Shown here one piece after another: positions 6,338-16,481 of a stretch of DNA of 30,338 nucleotides (position 1 is its first letter; every line of letters begins with the position of its first letter). The stretch is from IMG/VR virus record IMGVR_UViG_3300045922_000603, positions 1-30,338 of that record. One strand, written 5' to 3'. This DNA is from a virus. The notes under the pieces were generated by a model that was not told the origin of the DNA, ran no database searches, and saw only the letters and a list, made by a program, of their open reading frames with translations. The position numbers and the translations under genes were made by a program.

Positions 6338-6728
6338 AGAACATGGCGGGGTTGCGGCTCGTGCGTGTAGATCTCTGGAAATTGATTGGTCGACCTATTG
6401 GTATTGGCTACAAAACGACCCCGATTTTCGTTCACGGAAGGAAGCAATCGACACAGAACTCAACGAGCGGCTTGTCGCTGAAGCGCGGGAAGCTGCGTTG
6501 AAGTTTGTAAAAGGCGAATTGGTGTATTATGTCAATGGCGTTGAATACTTTGTAAAGCCAGAACCGCGTGTTGTAATGGACACGCTCAACAAGCTCGGCA
6601 AATACATCGGCATTCAAAACGAATCGCTGCAACCCATTGAAAATGCTGAGTTTTTGGAATTCCTGAACGAAAAGCCGAACGAAAAACTTGAGCGCCATGA
6701 AGACGACGACGCTGAAAATAAACCCTAA
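6231..6728 (+). CDS. terS: Terminase small subunit
   Basis: A 165-residue protein that would bind phage DNA at the packaging site and pass it to the large subunit. The basic N-terminus is followed by a helix-turn-helix (about 37-62: GGVAARACRSLEIDWSTYWY) and then NDPDFRSRKEAI, a pattern typical of small terminases that resemble insertion-element HTH proteins. A helical oligomerisation region and an acidic tail (EDDDAENK) follow. It overlaps the large-subunit gene by 32 nt. Immediate linkage to terL supports the call strongly. Confidence 0.82.
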   Translation: MNDQQKPKRGWKKKERHSTRPDAVAARKEAWLKAYREHGGVAARACRSLEIDWSTYWYWLQNDPDFRSRKEAIDTELNERLVAEAREAALKFVKGELVYYVNGVEYFVKPEPRVVMDTLNKLGKYIGIQNESLQPIENAEFLEFLNEKPNEKLERHEDDDAENKP

Positions 6729-7836
6729 CCTTATATTCCTTCGGAACAACTTCTCGAAAAAGCGATTGCTGGTTCTGGAAGGGGGTACCCGTTCGGGGAA
6801 AACCTATTCAGTGTTGCAATTTATTGTTTGGCTTGCGATGCGCTTCGCGGGGGCGGGCATCAATATAACAATTGCCCGTCGGTACAAAACAGATGTGATG
6901 CAAACTACCTATCAGGACTTTAAAAAAATTTTGCAGGGGCTTGGGCAAACGGTTCGCGGCACCGAATGGACGTACGGTCGGAACACAGTTCGGTTCGTGG
7001 GGGCTTCGGAAGCGGCAAAGCTCCACGGTCTACAGCAGGATATCCTATATTGCAACGAGGTTTTGGAATTCCAAAAAGAGGAATACGACCAGCTTGCCCT
7101 TCGAACGAAATATAGGATAATTTGCGACTACAACCCAAGCTACTATACGCACTGGTTCTACGATTACATTTTGAAAGAAGAATCGGTTGCAACCTGCCAT
7201 TCAACGTACAAAGACAACCCCCACCTTTCGCGTTCGCAAATTGCCGAGATCGAATCTTATCGTGACAAAGACCCCGAAGTCTGGCGAATCTATGGAATGG
7301 GGCTACGTCGCGAACGGGCGGGAATTATCTACCGCAATTGGCAGATCGGCGATTACAACTGGGATATGTTAGACTACCCCGTAATGTACGGCTTGGACTT
7401 TGGCTATACGGCGCCATCTGCACTTTGCGGCGTCAAAATTGCCGATGGCGTCTTATACGTCCGTGAAATCTTATATCGCTCGTATCTTTCGACTTCAGAG
7501 CTTGCCGAACTTGTTCGCCGTGCTGCGGGCGGGGAAATTGTCGCGTGTGATTCAGCAGAGCCGCGAACAATTCTGGAACTTCAGCGGGCGGGGGTGAACG
7601 CCGTGCCCGTCAAAAAGCAAGCAAACATAATCGATTCGATTCGTCTTGTGCAGACGTATAGAATCGTCGTGACGCGTGATTCGCAAAACCTTATACGAGA
7701 ACTCGAAAACTATGCATTCAGCGTTGACCCGAACGGACAGATCATCGAAACCCCCGTCCGTGTGAACGATCACGCGCTCGATGCGATGCGCTACGCCGTG
7801 ATGAAATATAATCAGTTGACGTATGCAGTCTACTAA
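6697..7836 (+). CDS. terL: Terminase large subunit
   Basis: The ATP-driven packaging motor and nuclease. In the 379 residues, Walker A is GGTRSGKT (29-36) and the Walker B-like strand ends ILYCNE (116-121), as in PBSX/Terminase_3-type enzymes. The RNase-H-like nuclease domain has D234 in GLDFGYT, D285 in ACDSAEP and a terminal aspartate in NDHALDAMRY (D358, D362). All motor and nuclease motifs are intact. The ATG at 6697 is preferred to a TTG at 6688. Its last 14 nt overlap the next gene. The packaging mode (cos, headful or terminal repeat) cannot be decided from this gene. Confidence 0.96.
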   Translation: MKTTTLKINPNLIFLRNNFSKKRLLVLEGGTRSGKTYSVLQFIVWLAMRFAGAGINITIARRYKTDVMQTTYQDFKKILQGLGQTVRGTEWTYGRNTVRFVGASEAAKLHGLQQDILYCNEVLEFQKEEYDQLALRTKYRIICDYNPSYYTHWFYDYILKEESVATCHSTYKDNPHLSRSQIAEIESYRDKDPEVWRIYGMGLRRERAGIIYRNWQIGDYNWDMLDYPVMYGLDFGYTAPSALCGVKIADGVLYVREILYRSYLSTSELAELVRRAAGGEIVACDSAEPRTILELQRAGVNAVPVKKQANIIDSIRLVQTYRIVVTRDSQNLIRELENYAFSVDPNGQIIETPVRVNDHALDAMRYAVMKYNQLTYAVY

Positions 7837-8509
7837 CTTGCTCCCCCTCAAATACTGGCACGTTGTTCATGCGCAAACCGTCGGCGATGCGGTGCGGGCG
7901 CTGTGGGACGTTGAAGGCAAACCGGAAGAGGTGACCCCCGAAACAATCGTGCAATCACGGGACCATGTCGGGGAACTTGTCGAAGCGTACGGGAAGGAAC
8001 TCAAGTCTACGAAATTTCAAAAGGTTATCGAAATCCGCGGTCAACGCTACGAATACATGCGTGCCGATAAGGCACCTATAGGCTGGTATGCTGACCTTGT
8101 TTCGCTTCCCGAACGGCGTCCCGATTGGGTTGCGGCGCTGCTCTATATTCCAGCGGGCACGAAATACGGCGAAGTCGATGGCTACGGAAACATAAAGTAT
8201 CCGATGGAGGAGCGTGCAAAGTTATTTGCCGAACATTTCCCGCTGGCTATATTCACGCATGCGCTTGTTGACTTTGGCAAATGCATGGAGCGGATCGGGG
8301 AATTTATTCGAACGCATTATCATGTAACAAACGGGCAGCGTATGGGGTGGGAGGAGGTGTTTTACTATATCGCGAAATTCTATCGGCTTAGCTTTTTCGA
8401 CGTGATGGATTTGAACGTTCGGACGTTCTACCACCTGGTCACCGTCGCAAACCAAATAATCGAGAAAGAGAACGAACGTTACAAACGTAAACTTGCTGCG
8501 CGGTCATGA
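7823..8509 (+). CDS. Unknown virion-block protein, possible tail assembly chaperone
   Basis: A 228-residue protein, not firmly recognised. The C-terminal third (GWEEVFYYIAKFYRLSFFDV followed by a long charged helix) resembles helical regions of tail assembly chaperones that escort the tape measure protein. The N-terminal part is mixed alpha/beta and has no metal or catalytic motif. It overlaps terL by 14 nt and is ATGA-coupled to the head-tail completion gene, so it is made with the tail set. No slippery-sequence frameshift signal was found. A structural role at the neck is the main alternative. Confidence 0.55.
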   Translation: MQSTNLLPLKYWHVVHAQTVGDAVRALWDVEGKPEEVTPETIVQSRDHVGELVEAYGKELKSTKFQKVIEIRGQRYEYMRADKAPIGWYADLVSLPERRPDWVAALLYIPAGTKYGEVDGYGNIKYPMEERAKLFAEHFPLAIFTHALVDFGKCMERIGEFIRTHYHVTNGQRMGWEEVFYYIAKFYRLSFFDVMDLNVRTFYHLVTVANQIIEKENERYKRKLAARS

Positions 8510-9027
8510 CACAGTTCGACGCAATAGAACAACTTGGGCGCAAATTGGAAAGCTACGCTAAGCCGCTATTCGATGCGGACTTAGATGCGTACATTGAAGA
8601 CACGCGCATGGAGCTGCTTCGACTGAAGGTATTCGCAACGCGCAACCTTATGCAGTCGTTTGTTCCGATGATTGAGGCGAAGGGGCGGTCGCGGGTGGTG
8701 ATGAAACTCTATATGGCAGACTATTGGAAATACGTTCACTACGGCGTGAACGGTGTCGAGCGGCGCACAACCCCCATATATTGGAAGCGCTTAGGCATTC
8801 GTTCGAAAGGGCGCTGGTCGGATTTTCTCGAAAAACTTCGCGTCTGGAAAATGTTCAAAGGTATCCCCAGGCACGTTAGCGAACATGCGCTTGCTGAATC
8901 GATAAAACGCAAGGGCATCGTCGGACGTCCGTTCTTAGACCAGCCGACGCGCAACGCGTTGGAGCGTCTCGACAAGTCTATCAGCGGTTTTGTGCGAAAC
9001 CTTATCATCGACCTGCCGTGGCGGTAA
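8506..9027 (+). CDS. HK97 gp10-like head-tail completion protein
   Basis: A 173-residue basic protein of the gp10-like neck/tail-completion type. It has a long N-terminal helix, a centre with YWKYVHYGVNG and a C-terminal segment IKRKGIVGRPFLDQ, similar to the ending of such proteins in Bacteroidota phages, where it precedes a final helix. These proteins help join head and tail. It overlaps its predecessor by ATGA and the next gene by 10 nt. Assignment is by pattern; no catalytic residues are expected. Confidence 0.65.
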   Translation: MTQFDAIEQLGRKLESYAKPLFDADLDAYIEDTRMELLRLKVFATRNLMQSFVPMIEAKGRSRVVMKLYMADYWKYVHYGVNGVERRTTPIYWKRLGIRSKGRWSDFLEKLRVWKMFKGIPRHVSEHALAESIKRKGIVGRPFLDQPTRNALERLDKSISGFVRNLIIDLPWR

Positions 9028-10169
9028 CGTTCGAAAAATTCGGGTATACGGTTGCAGATGATTTTGACTTCAACGCCGACTGGCTTCACCTTTCGATGGA
9101 GCCGTTTCCGGTGACGGCGTCGTATATAGCCGATGACGGGGAGGTAGTTCGCTATGTGCTCTATGCACTTGAAATATACGACGGGGCGGCATGGCAGGCT
9201 ATCGGGCAATTTGCCGCGACCCCCGAAGTTGTGCAGGCAGTGACGGGTGGTGTACGGTTCGCGGCGAAATTCTACGACCCCCTGCTCTTAGATTCATTTG
9301 CCCCCGACCCGCTGAACATTGAATATATCGCTCCAACCTGGGCAGCTGGTGTGACGGTCATCAGCCTGCAAAACTATATATTGCGCTACCGGTACAAGGT
9401 GAAAGCCTATTATGTGCAGACCGACGGGGCGGCGAATTGGACCAGCGAAGACACGACCCCGACGCTCAAGGCGCTCAAGGGTGGACGGCACCGGAACGCT
9501 ATAGGTTGGGGATCGGTCTTGACGGAAGGTAGCTACGCCTATCGGTCGCGGGCGATACATGTGATGGGCTTCTTAGTTATCGGGAATCAGAATATAAAAG
9601 CATACGAAGATGGTTTACCTATTCACAATGCTTCGACCGGTGCGGGGGTGCACGCAATTCGCGTTGTACCATCAGCGGGAACGACGGTTAGCATTGACGT
9701 TGGCACGGAAATTGCTAAGTATACGGTAACCCGACCGGTCGTGTGTGAGCTGCCCGTGTCCCTGCGCTTTCGAACGACGTTTGGGTATACGGATAACCTT
9801 ATATTCGATGGGGTACTTAGCCGCAAGCGGGGCGTGGAAAAAGAAACCTATATTCGGCGGCATGGAGCATGGGTAAGTTATACGGTAGAAGAGGAGTTCG
9901 TTAAATACGACACGCGGCTCCGCAATGGCGTGCGCGCGTCAAAATTCGAAGCTTCGGAAACAATCGTGTTGACGTCGAACCAATTGCAAACGAACGAGAT
10001 AGCCGATCAGCTTAGCCTTGCGCGGGCGGTGTTGCTTGGTGACTACGGTAACCCGAATTTCATGCGACTCTATAGTATTTCTGGCACGTCGTTTGATGAT
10101 GCTTCGCCCGCCGATGCTCAACCGTTGACGGTCGAACTAATCGGGGAGGGGACCCCCGCACCGTTATGA
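9018..10169 (+). CDS. Tail-tip structural protein
   Basis: A 383-residue beta-rich protein with no membrane or catalytic motif. The start is a GTG at 9018; the first in-frame ATG (9096) would remove 26 well-composed residues, and the GTG gives a 10-nt overlap with the preceding gene. It is ATGA-coupled to the large hub protein that follows, as distal-tail and hub genes often are. It is therefore probably a distal tail or baseplate component. Family membership was not recognised; the call is from context, size and composition. Confidence 0.6.
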   Translation: MAVTFEKFGYTVADDFDFNADWLHLSMEPFPVTASYIADDGEVVRYVLYALEIYDGAAWQAIGQFAATPEVVQAVTGGVRFAAKFYDPLLLDSFAPDPLNIEYIAPTWAAGVTVISLQNYILRYRYKVKAYYVQTDGAANWTSEDTTPTLKALKGGRHRNAIGWGSVLTEGSYAYRSRAIHVMGFLVIGNQNIKAYEDGLPIHNASTGAGVHAIRVVPSAGTTVSIDVGTEIAKYTVTRPVVCELPVSLRFRTTFGYTDNLIFDGVLSRKRGVEKETYIRRHGAWVSYTVEEEFVKYDTRLRNGVRASKFEASETIVLTSNQLQTNEIADQLSLARAVLLGDYGNPNFMRLYSISGTSFDDASPADAQPLTVELIGEGTPAPL

Positions 10170-12658
10170 TGCTGCAGGTGTCGAATGATAAAGTCACATG
10201 GTACGAGGTAGAACTACCTGGTGACCTTATCATTCCGTTCGTGTTTGCAGTTGACGACCTGCGGGAAGGGGCGAAGCGGCTATCCTATTCGAAGCAATTC
10301 ACAATCTACGGCACCCCGCGCAACGTGCAGGTGTTCGCGGCGCTCTATCAGACGCACGCCGAAAACATAACCGCCTGGTCGATCATAAAATACAACCGTC
10401 CGCTCTATGCCCGTCTATACGGCGATGCCGTCTTAGCGTACGAAGGGCTGCTCATTCTGCAGGGGGCACGCTATACGGCGGGGACGCTCGAAATCGACTG
10501 CGTGCTCTACGACAACGCGCAAGAGCGGCTATCACTTGTGCTGTCGGAACCCCTTGGGATGCTGCCACTTAACCCCGTTACCTTCAGTCAGCTCCAAAGC
10601 TGGATGGGGGCTATGGGTGACGAATACAACCCCCCTTTCGCGCTCGTTCCACTTGACAAAGGGCAGGTCGAAGCACAAGAAGAGACGAACCCCGATAACA
10701 ATAATAACGTTCGGGAAGCTGGGGGAATACGAACGTGCTATATTCGAAAAACTCCTGTTTGGGCAAAGGTACGGGCAATTCTATCCATGATATTGGCACG
10801 GGCGGGGCTACGGTTTGACACAGAGTCGCAAGCGTTCTGGGGTGTGCAACCTGCCACTCGAATCCCGTCGAGCAATTACTATAGTCCTGCGTTAGACCCC
10901 TTTGCGGGCGACGTTAGCGTCCGCAACTTAGCTGTCACCAGCGGGAAGGTACCGCTGAAGCAAGCCAACCCAACGGCGGTGGCGGTGCAATACAATTATG
11001 TTGGCGCGAATGTTACAAGCTTCGCAAAATGGTATCTATATACAACAACTGAACTTGCAATCGCGTCGGGGGGTTCAACTACATGGCAATCTATACCGGG
11101 TAGCCCTATTAGATACCGCACAGCAGGGGATCGTATATATCTATCTTCACCGTGTCGCGTTGTTGTGCGCGTAAGTGGACAGACGCCAAGCGGTTACGAT
11201 GTATGGAGTAGTGTCGTACGGGTCAATGGCGTCCGCGCAGCGATGTCGGTAAGCGGTCCGAATTGGATCGGTGAAGTTACACTCAATCGCACAGACTCAA
11301 TAATTGTGCAAGCTGATGCAGCAGTGCGCGATCCCAACGGTCCCGAACCCCCTCCCCCTATGACCGTTTCTATCGGTATCCCCGTGCAGCTTGCGCAATC
11401 GCAGGGAGACCAATTAGACTGGGCGTCGATTATGCCCGATATGACGGTCGGGGAATTTATTTCGATGCTGATGCAGACGTTCAACTTGGTTTCCTATATT
11501 TACGGGGATACGTGGCGGTTTTTGCCCGCGGTGCAGTTCTGGTCGGGGGAGACGGTGGACCTATCTGACCGCTTAGACTACACGCGGGACATATACATAT
11601 CCTTGCCCGCGACACAGATGCCGCGTTACTGGATTCGCAAATTCGCCCACCTTGACGGCTATTATTATAATCGCTACAAGGCAGAGCGGGCAAAAGAATT
11701 TGGGGCTATTCGATACGATAGCCAGTTATTCTATAATCGCGACACGAACGAATACGAATGCCCCCTTTCAGTTGCGTATCCGACGTTCCACCCCGTGTTT
11801 CGCTTTGCAGCGGGACTTGGGGCGGTACAATGCCCGCGGCTAACGGATGGGTCACGCTACAGCGGCATCGATCCCGATAAGGGGTTAATCGGCTATATCG
11901 TTCCCAAGCCGACGGGGGAACCAGCGGACGTGTTCACAATGAACTGGGGGGCTGGTTACCCAACGTACAATTGTAATTGGCGGGTGCATTATCAAGATTC
12001 GGTAGGGGGGCAGTCGTTTTGCCTGCTCTATAGCCTGCCCGAAATTTCGTATACGCAAAACGCGCAACCTGGTTATTTGCCAACGAATTGGCAACGATTC
12101 CATGAACCCTATATTTCGGAGGCGGCTGCACAGGAGGCAAAGCTTGTCACGTGTTATTTGCGGTTCGACCCCTACGAGATAACAAGCGGTTCGACATTGC
12201 TCTGGCGCCCGATACAGGTAGACGGGGTCGTGTATAGATTTCACCAGATAGGCGATATAGACATATTGCGTGACGGTTTGTACAGTGTCCAACTGTTCCG
12301 ACGCCGTGCGGGGTCGGCTCCTCCGTCGGGACAGGTAGATATAACGCCTGTTGAATACCCCGATAAGCCAACCGACATCCCTACACACAATCAACGTTAT
12401 TATGGGGTCGGGGCGAACGTATCGGTCATCCCCCCTGGACTTGCGCGGGTGGATTACGATTCAGCATATGCAAGTGGCAACATAACATTTAGTTCTGAAA
12501 TCGGCAATGGACACATTATCGCGCTACGCAATAATTCGGCGTCACCGATAACGGTAGATACTGGTCATGAACTTGTAGATATTCCAATATCTTACAACGC
12601 TATATTTGCGACATCTGATAATGGCAAAGCACACTTATTAACGATGGTCCATGCCTGA
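10166..12658 (+). CDS. Tail hub / baseplate protein (Tal-like)
   Basis: An 830-residue protein. Its N-terminus (SYSKQFTIYGTPRNVQVF at about 40-57) matches the opening I know from tail hub proteins of Bacteroidota phages, in which a Ser-Lys and a following GTxxN precede a hydrophobic helix. A middle section (about 285-390) and a C-terminal section look like separate beta-sandwich domains, possibly for sugar binding, and their codon use is more AT-rich than the flanks. It would form the tail tip that contacts the cell surface. Either of two adjacent ATGs may be used; the first overlaps the preceding stop as ATGA. It lies before the tape measure gene, the reverse of the usual order. Confidence 0.72.
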   Translation: MMLQVSNDKVTWYEVELPGDLIIPFVFAVDDLREGAKRLSYSKQFTIYGTPRNVQVFAALYQTHAENITAWSIIKYNRPLYARLYGDAVLAYEGLLILQGARYTAGTLEIDCVLYDNAQERLSLVLSEPLGMLPLNPVTFSQLQSWMGAMGDEYNPPFALVPLDKGQVEAQEETNPDNNNNVREAGGIRTCYIRKTPVWAKVRAILSMILARAGLRFDTESQAFWGVQPATRIPSSNYYSPALDPFAGDVSVRNLAVTSGKVPLKQANPTAVAVQYNYVGANVTSFAKWYLYTTTELAIASGGSTTWQSIPGSPIRYRTAGDRIYLSSPCRVVVRVSGQTPSGYDVWSSVVRVNGVRAAMSVSGPNWIGEVTLNRTDSIIVQADAAVRDPNGPEPPPPMTVSIGIPVQLAQSQGDQLDWASIMPDMTVGEFISMLMQTFNLVSYIYGDTWRFLPAVQFWSGETVDLSDRLDYTRDIYISLPATQMPRYWIRKFAHLDGYYYNRYKAERAKEFGAIRYDSQLFYNRDTNEYECPLSVAYPTFHPVFRFAAGLGAVQCPRLTDGSRYSGIDPDKGLIGYIVPKPTGEPADVFTMNWGAGYPTYNCNWRVHYQDSVGGQSFCLLYSLPEISYTQNAQPGYLPTNWQRFHEPYISEAAAQEAKLVTCYLRFDPYEITSGSTLLWRPIQVDGVVYRFHQIGDIDILRDGLYSVQLFRRRAGSAPPSGQVDITPVEYPDKPTDIPTHNQRYYGVGANVSVIPPGLARVDYDSAYASGNITFSSEIGNGHIIALRNNSASPITVDTGHELVDIPISYNAIFATSDNGKAHLLTMVHA

Positions 12659-15600
12659 CACAATTCGCAAAGAGATAGCCTTCATTGCGTCGGTCGATAC
12701 AAGTAAAGTCGTTGCGGCGCTGGCGAAATTGCAGGAGCAACTTGCTGGCATGGGCAAGGGGGCGGGGGTGCTATCGGAACGGGTCGGAAATCTTATAGAA
12801 CAATTTCGCGGGGGGACGGCGACAGCTGAACAATTAGCGCATGCAATAGCCGAACTCGAAGCCGATGCCCAAGCGCTGGAAGTGGCAATCGGGGACGCAG
12901 CGCTGGTCGAACCGTATATGGACGCGGCGAAAGCGCTCAAAGGGGAACTATCATCAGCGCTTGGTGACGCGGTCGAGAAGGCGGGGTCGGCAGCGGAAGC
13001 GGTATTAGGTATCGGCAAAGCCATCGAGCTAACTGCACGCGTCGGGGCTGAACTACCTGACGAAGTCGTCAAGTCGATTGGAAGCATTGAAGATGCGGCA
13101 AACGGGCTACTGGACGAGCTAAGTGACGTCAGCGGAAAAAGTCTTGAAGAGATCGAAGCGGCACTAAACCATATATTGGACAGCGCTCAAGAGCTTGGGA
13201 CGGTCACCGGGGCGGGTGCGCTTGCTGCTGCACTTGCTGCGGTCGGGGAAGAGCTACAGACGGTCGCGGGGGAAACAGACGAAACCGCAAAACTAATGGC
13301 TGAACTTGACCGCGAACTGCTACGGGCGACCGATCACGCCGAAGGGTTCAGCGGGATTGCTGAACGCGTGGGGCATGCGAAAGAGGCGTTCAGCGGGATT
13401 GCGGGGGCGGTCAAAGAAGCGTCGGAGTCGAATATAGAACTAAGCGAAACGGTCAAAGGGATTGCCTCTGTCTATGCCCCGTCGATTGAGCGGCTACAGA
13501 AGTACGGCGAAATCTTAGAGTCAACGGGACTGAAGGAAAAAGCATTGCAACGTTTGCACGATGGTATGTCGTCAGTCGTGCAGGCGGCGGCAACGGCATA
13601 CAAGGAATCGGGTAATAGCGTTATCGGGTTTGCGCGGTCGCTGTTCACGGCGGAGACAGCCACGAAGGCGCTCAAAGCGGGGCTTGCGTCAACGGGTATA
13701 GGGCTGCTTGCGATTGCCCTGGGTGTGGTGATCGCGAACTTAGATAAAATCACCGCATGGGTCAAAGACTTCATCGACAAAGTTGGCTTTCTGAAGGACG
13801 CGGTGAACGTTGTGTTAGATTTTGCCGCGGCGCTGGGGTTGGCGGAAAAACGAGAAATCAGAGATGCACGCGAAGGGATTGCGAAACTGAATCGCCAGCT
13901 GCTCGAACTACAAAAGACAACAAAAGCCAGTCCCGAATCACTCAAAGAATCACTTGAACAAGAAGCCGAACTACGCAAACAACAATTAGACAATTACGCT
14001 GCGATTATCGCTGAACAGCGGAAGGCGGGTAAAAAGGCGAATGAAGAGGATGTAGAAGAAGCTGAAAAAACGATTGCGGCGCTGAATGAACTCTACGGTC
14101 GGGAACTTGAAGAATACAAATCGACGGTCGAGGCAAAACAAAGTCTCTTAGAATCGCTTGGGGTCAGCACCGTTGAACAGGAAGCGCAAATTCTCAACGC
14201 TGAACGCGAAACGCTGAACAAACGAATCGCGCTACTTGAAGACTTCGCGCAAAAGTCAGGTCAGCTAACTGACGAGCAGCGAAAAGAGCTTGCCGAATAT
14301 TACGCTCAACGTGAACAACTCGATGCGCGGGCAACGCTACTGGAAGTAAAACGCAAAGAAGAGATTGCAAACCGCGAAATCGCTGCACTGGACCGACGGG
14401 CGAAAGTCTTAGCTGCCGACGGAAGGTCCACGTACGCAATCGAGATGCAGAAACTCAAAATCCAGCGTAAAGCAACGGAAGAGCGGATCAAACTTATTAC
14501 TGCCGAACTCGAAAAGAAAAAAGAGCTAACCGAAGAAGATCGCAGGCAACTCGAACAGGCGAAAGACCAGCTAAAGGAAATCGACGCCGAAATCCGTGCA
14601 CGGGCGATTGAGCGGGCGAACGAAATCCGTGATGCCCTTCGCGACGTGCAACAAAAAACGCTCGACCTGCTTGGCGCTGGAGCTGGTGAGCTTGCGGGTA
14701 ACCTTGCCGATATTGCCAAACAATCGGTCCAAACACTACAAGACCTGGAACGGCAGCGAGATGAATACCTGCGTCGGTTCAAGCGGGACTCGAAGGTCTA
14801 TCAGTCTTATCTTGACTACGTCGAAAAAGCAACGGCGGCGGCGCGGGTGAACATAGCAAAGCAATACAAAGAGCTGGGGAACGCGCTGCGAGAGATTGTA
14901 ACGGAAGCGGATTCGGCGATACGTGAACTGAACGCGAACATCATTGAAGCACAGCAAAGCATTGCAGAACTGCAAACTGAAATCATCAGCCCCGAACAAA
15001 CGCAGGCGGTCGCGAATGTATTCGACGCGGCACGGCGGGGATACGGGGCGCTGCGGGACGTGATGCAGGATGCGAACTTCCTCTTGATTGACGCGGGCGA
15101 CACGGCGAAGCGGGCACGGGATGTACTGGCGGGTGTCGTCCGTGATTACACGGAATTCGAACGCCAGACAACAGCGGGGCGGGTAGCGGCGATTGAGCGG
15201 CGAAAGGAATTAGCGTTGAAACGCTTAGCGATAGATTACGAATCGCAACGCGCAACGCTCGAACGCGAACAGCGGCAACTTAGTGAACAGCTTGCGAAAC
15301 AAGAACAAGAGCTTGCGGGGCTGCAACAGCAAGCCGACGCAATAGCCCAGCGGCTCGCCAATGCACGCCAGCGAGCGCGTGAAACAACCGATGCGCGCCT
15401 GCGGGCGGAAATTGAAAAAGAGATCACAGCACTTGAAGAACAGCAAACTGCAATACAGGACCTAACCGCAAAAGGCGCGGCTGCCTTCGAACGTCTGCAA
15501 CGTGCACGGGTGGAGGCGGCTCAAAAAGCACAGGAGCAGATCTCGCTATTGAATGAACGCCAGGCACTCGAACAACGGAAGATCGAACAAGAGGCTGAAC

Positions 15601-16325
15601 AACAAAAGCTAATCGAACAGGAGACGGCAAAGCAGCGGGCGGCGCAGCTCGAAATCGACCTACAGGGCTACCGTGAATATAGCAGCGAACGCTTAGCCTT
15701 GGAGCGGCAAATTCTCGAATCGCAATTGCGTGTTGCACAGGCAACGGCTGCAAGCGGTGAAGAGGTCGGGAATCTAATGCGGCAGTTGAAAGAGCTGGAG
15801 ATGAAAGAAGCGGTTGCACCGCTAATGCAAATCAGTGAAGGAATGCAGACGGTCGGGGAATTCACGGAGGTGGCAGCTGAATCGGTCGGGCAATTCTTTG
15901 ACTTGTTTGCGAAACAGGGGCGGGCGTCAAAAGTCTACAAAGCGTTCGCCGTTGCCGACGTGTTAGCGAAGACCGCACAATCAATCATGAACGCCGTTCT
16001 GGTCGCACAGCAGGGGGCTATCGGTACCGGTCCCCTTGCGCCGTTCACGTTCGCAACGTTTTTGGCTTCCCAGCTTGGCGCGGTCTTCAGTGCGATCGCG
16101 CAGATTCGGGAGATTTTGGACGTGCAAATAAGTCCCCCTGACGTACAGACGCCTGAATTCGATTGGGGGCAGGCGATTGCAAACATGCAGAATGCGTTGC
16201 AGCAACGGCAAACAGTCGAGGCTGGATTGCCAACGGGCGAATTAAAAGTCTACGTGTTAGACTCCGATATTGTCGGGGTGCGTGAACGCAATAGTGCGGT
16301 TGTCAAGGGCAGCACGATCACATAA
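12651..16325 (+). CDS. Tape measure protein
   Basis: A 1224-residue protein that sets tail length and is ejected ahead of DNA. The N-terminal helical region is followed by a hydrophobic segment (about 345-365, TGIGLLAIALGVVIANL), typical of tape measures. A long Glu/Gln/Ala/Lys-rich coiled coil spans about 400-1060, and a second hydrophobic stretch (about 1095-1155) follows. At the usual 1.5 angstrom per residue of alpha-helix it would span about 180 nm, pointing to a long flexible tail; this is an estimate from general knowledge. It overlaps the hub gene by 8 nt and ends just before a hairpin terminator. No lysozyme or peptidase domain was noticed inside it. Confidence 0.93.
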   Translation: MPDTIRKEIAFIASVDTSKVVAALAKLQEQLAGMGKGAGVLSERVGNLIEQFRGGTATAEQLAHAIAELEADAQALEVAIGDAALVEPYMDAAKALKGELSSALGDAVEKAGSAAEAVLGIGKAIELTARVGAELPDEVVKSIGSIEDAANGLLDELSDVSGKSLEEIEAALNHILDSAQELGTVTGAGALAAALAAVGEELQTVAGETDETAKLMAELDRELLRATDHAEGFSGIAERVGHAKEAFSGIAGAVKEASESNIELSETVKGIASVYAPSIERLQKYGEILESTGLKEKALQRLHDGMSSVVQAAATAYKESGNSVIGFARSLFTAETATKALKAGLASTGIGLLAIALGVVIANLDKITAWVKDFIDKVGFLKDAVNVVLDFAAALGLAEKREIRDAREGIAKLNRQLLELQKTTKASPESLKESLEQEAELRKQQLDNYAAIIAEQRKAGKKANEEDVEEAEKTIAALNELYGRELEEYKSTVEAKQSLLESLGVSTVEQEAQILNAERETLNKRIALLEDFAQKSGQLTDEQRKELAEYYAQREQLDARATLLEVKRKEEIANREIAALDRRAKVLAADGRSTYAIEMQKLKIQRKATEERIKLITAELEKKKELTEEDRRQLEQAKDQLKEIDAEIRARAIERANEIRDALRDVQQKTLDLLGAGAGELAGNLADIAKQSVQTLQDLERQRDEYLRRFKRDSKVYQSYLDYVEKATAAARVNIAKQYKELGNALREIVTEADSAIRELNANIIEAQQSIAELQTEIISPEQTQAVANVFDAARRGYGALRDVMQDANFLLIDAGDTAKRARDVLAGVVRDYTEFERQTTAGRVAAIERRKELALKRLAIDYESQRATLEREQRQLSEQLAKQEQELAGLQQQADAIAQRLANARQRARETTDARLRAEIEKEITALEEQQTAIQDLTAKGAAAFERLQRARVEAAQKAQEQISLLNERQALEQRKIEQEAEQQKLIEQETAKQRAAQLEIDLQGYREYSSERLALERQILESQLRVAQATAASGEEVGNLMRQLKELEMKEAVAPLMQISEGMQTVGEFTEVAAESVGQFFDLFAKQGRASKVYKAFAVADVLAKTAQSIMNAVLVAQQGAIGTGPLAPFTFATFLASQLGAVFSAIAQIREILDVQISPPDVQTPEFDWGQAIANMQNALQQRQTVEAGLPTGELKVYVLDSDIVGVRERNSAVVKGSTIT

Positions 16326-16330
16326 CAAAA

Positions 16331-16350
16331 TAGCCCGCCGAAACGGGCTA
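16331..16350 (+). terminator. Hairpin terminator after the tape measure gene
   Basis: TAGCCCG (16331-16337) pairs perfectly with CGGGCTA (16344-16350) around CCGAAA. It lies 5 nt after the tape measure stop. The following bases contain only short T runs, so it may be an incomplete terminator or an mRNA-stabilising stem. It divides the tail block from the head block. Confidence 0.6.
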
Positions 16351-16438
16351 CTTGTCAAACCAACCTATATACCTATGCCAACTGTCCCCAATTGGTATTG
16401 TAGGTAGGCGTCGCAAAGATACGACGCAAAACCCTATA

Positions 16439-16481
16439 TTGTCAAGAGGGTGGAAAAATATTTTGCAAAACCCCTTGACAA
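16439..16481. repeat. Inverted repeat over the head-block promoter
   Basis: TTGTCAAG (16439-16446) and CTTGACAA (16474-16481) are perfect 8-base inverted arms 27 nt apart; the right arm contains the promoter's upstream box (TTGACA). Such an arrangement could be a repressor operator, but no cognate regulator is identified. Confidence 0.45.

Noticed and set aside
12601-12608. TATATTTG before the tape measure gene
   Set aside because: It lies in the hub gene and the nearest TTG (12573) is 25 nt away instead of the 20 nt seen elsewhere.
9018-16325. Contractile tail (myovirus)
   Set aside because: No sheath-like or baseplate J-like gene is seen among the tail genes.
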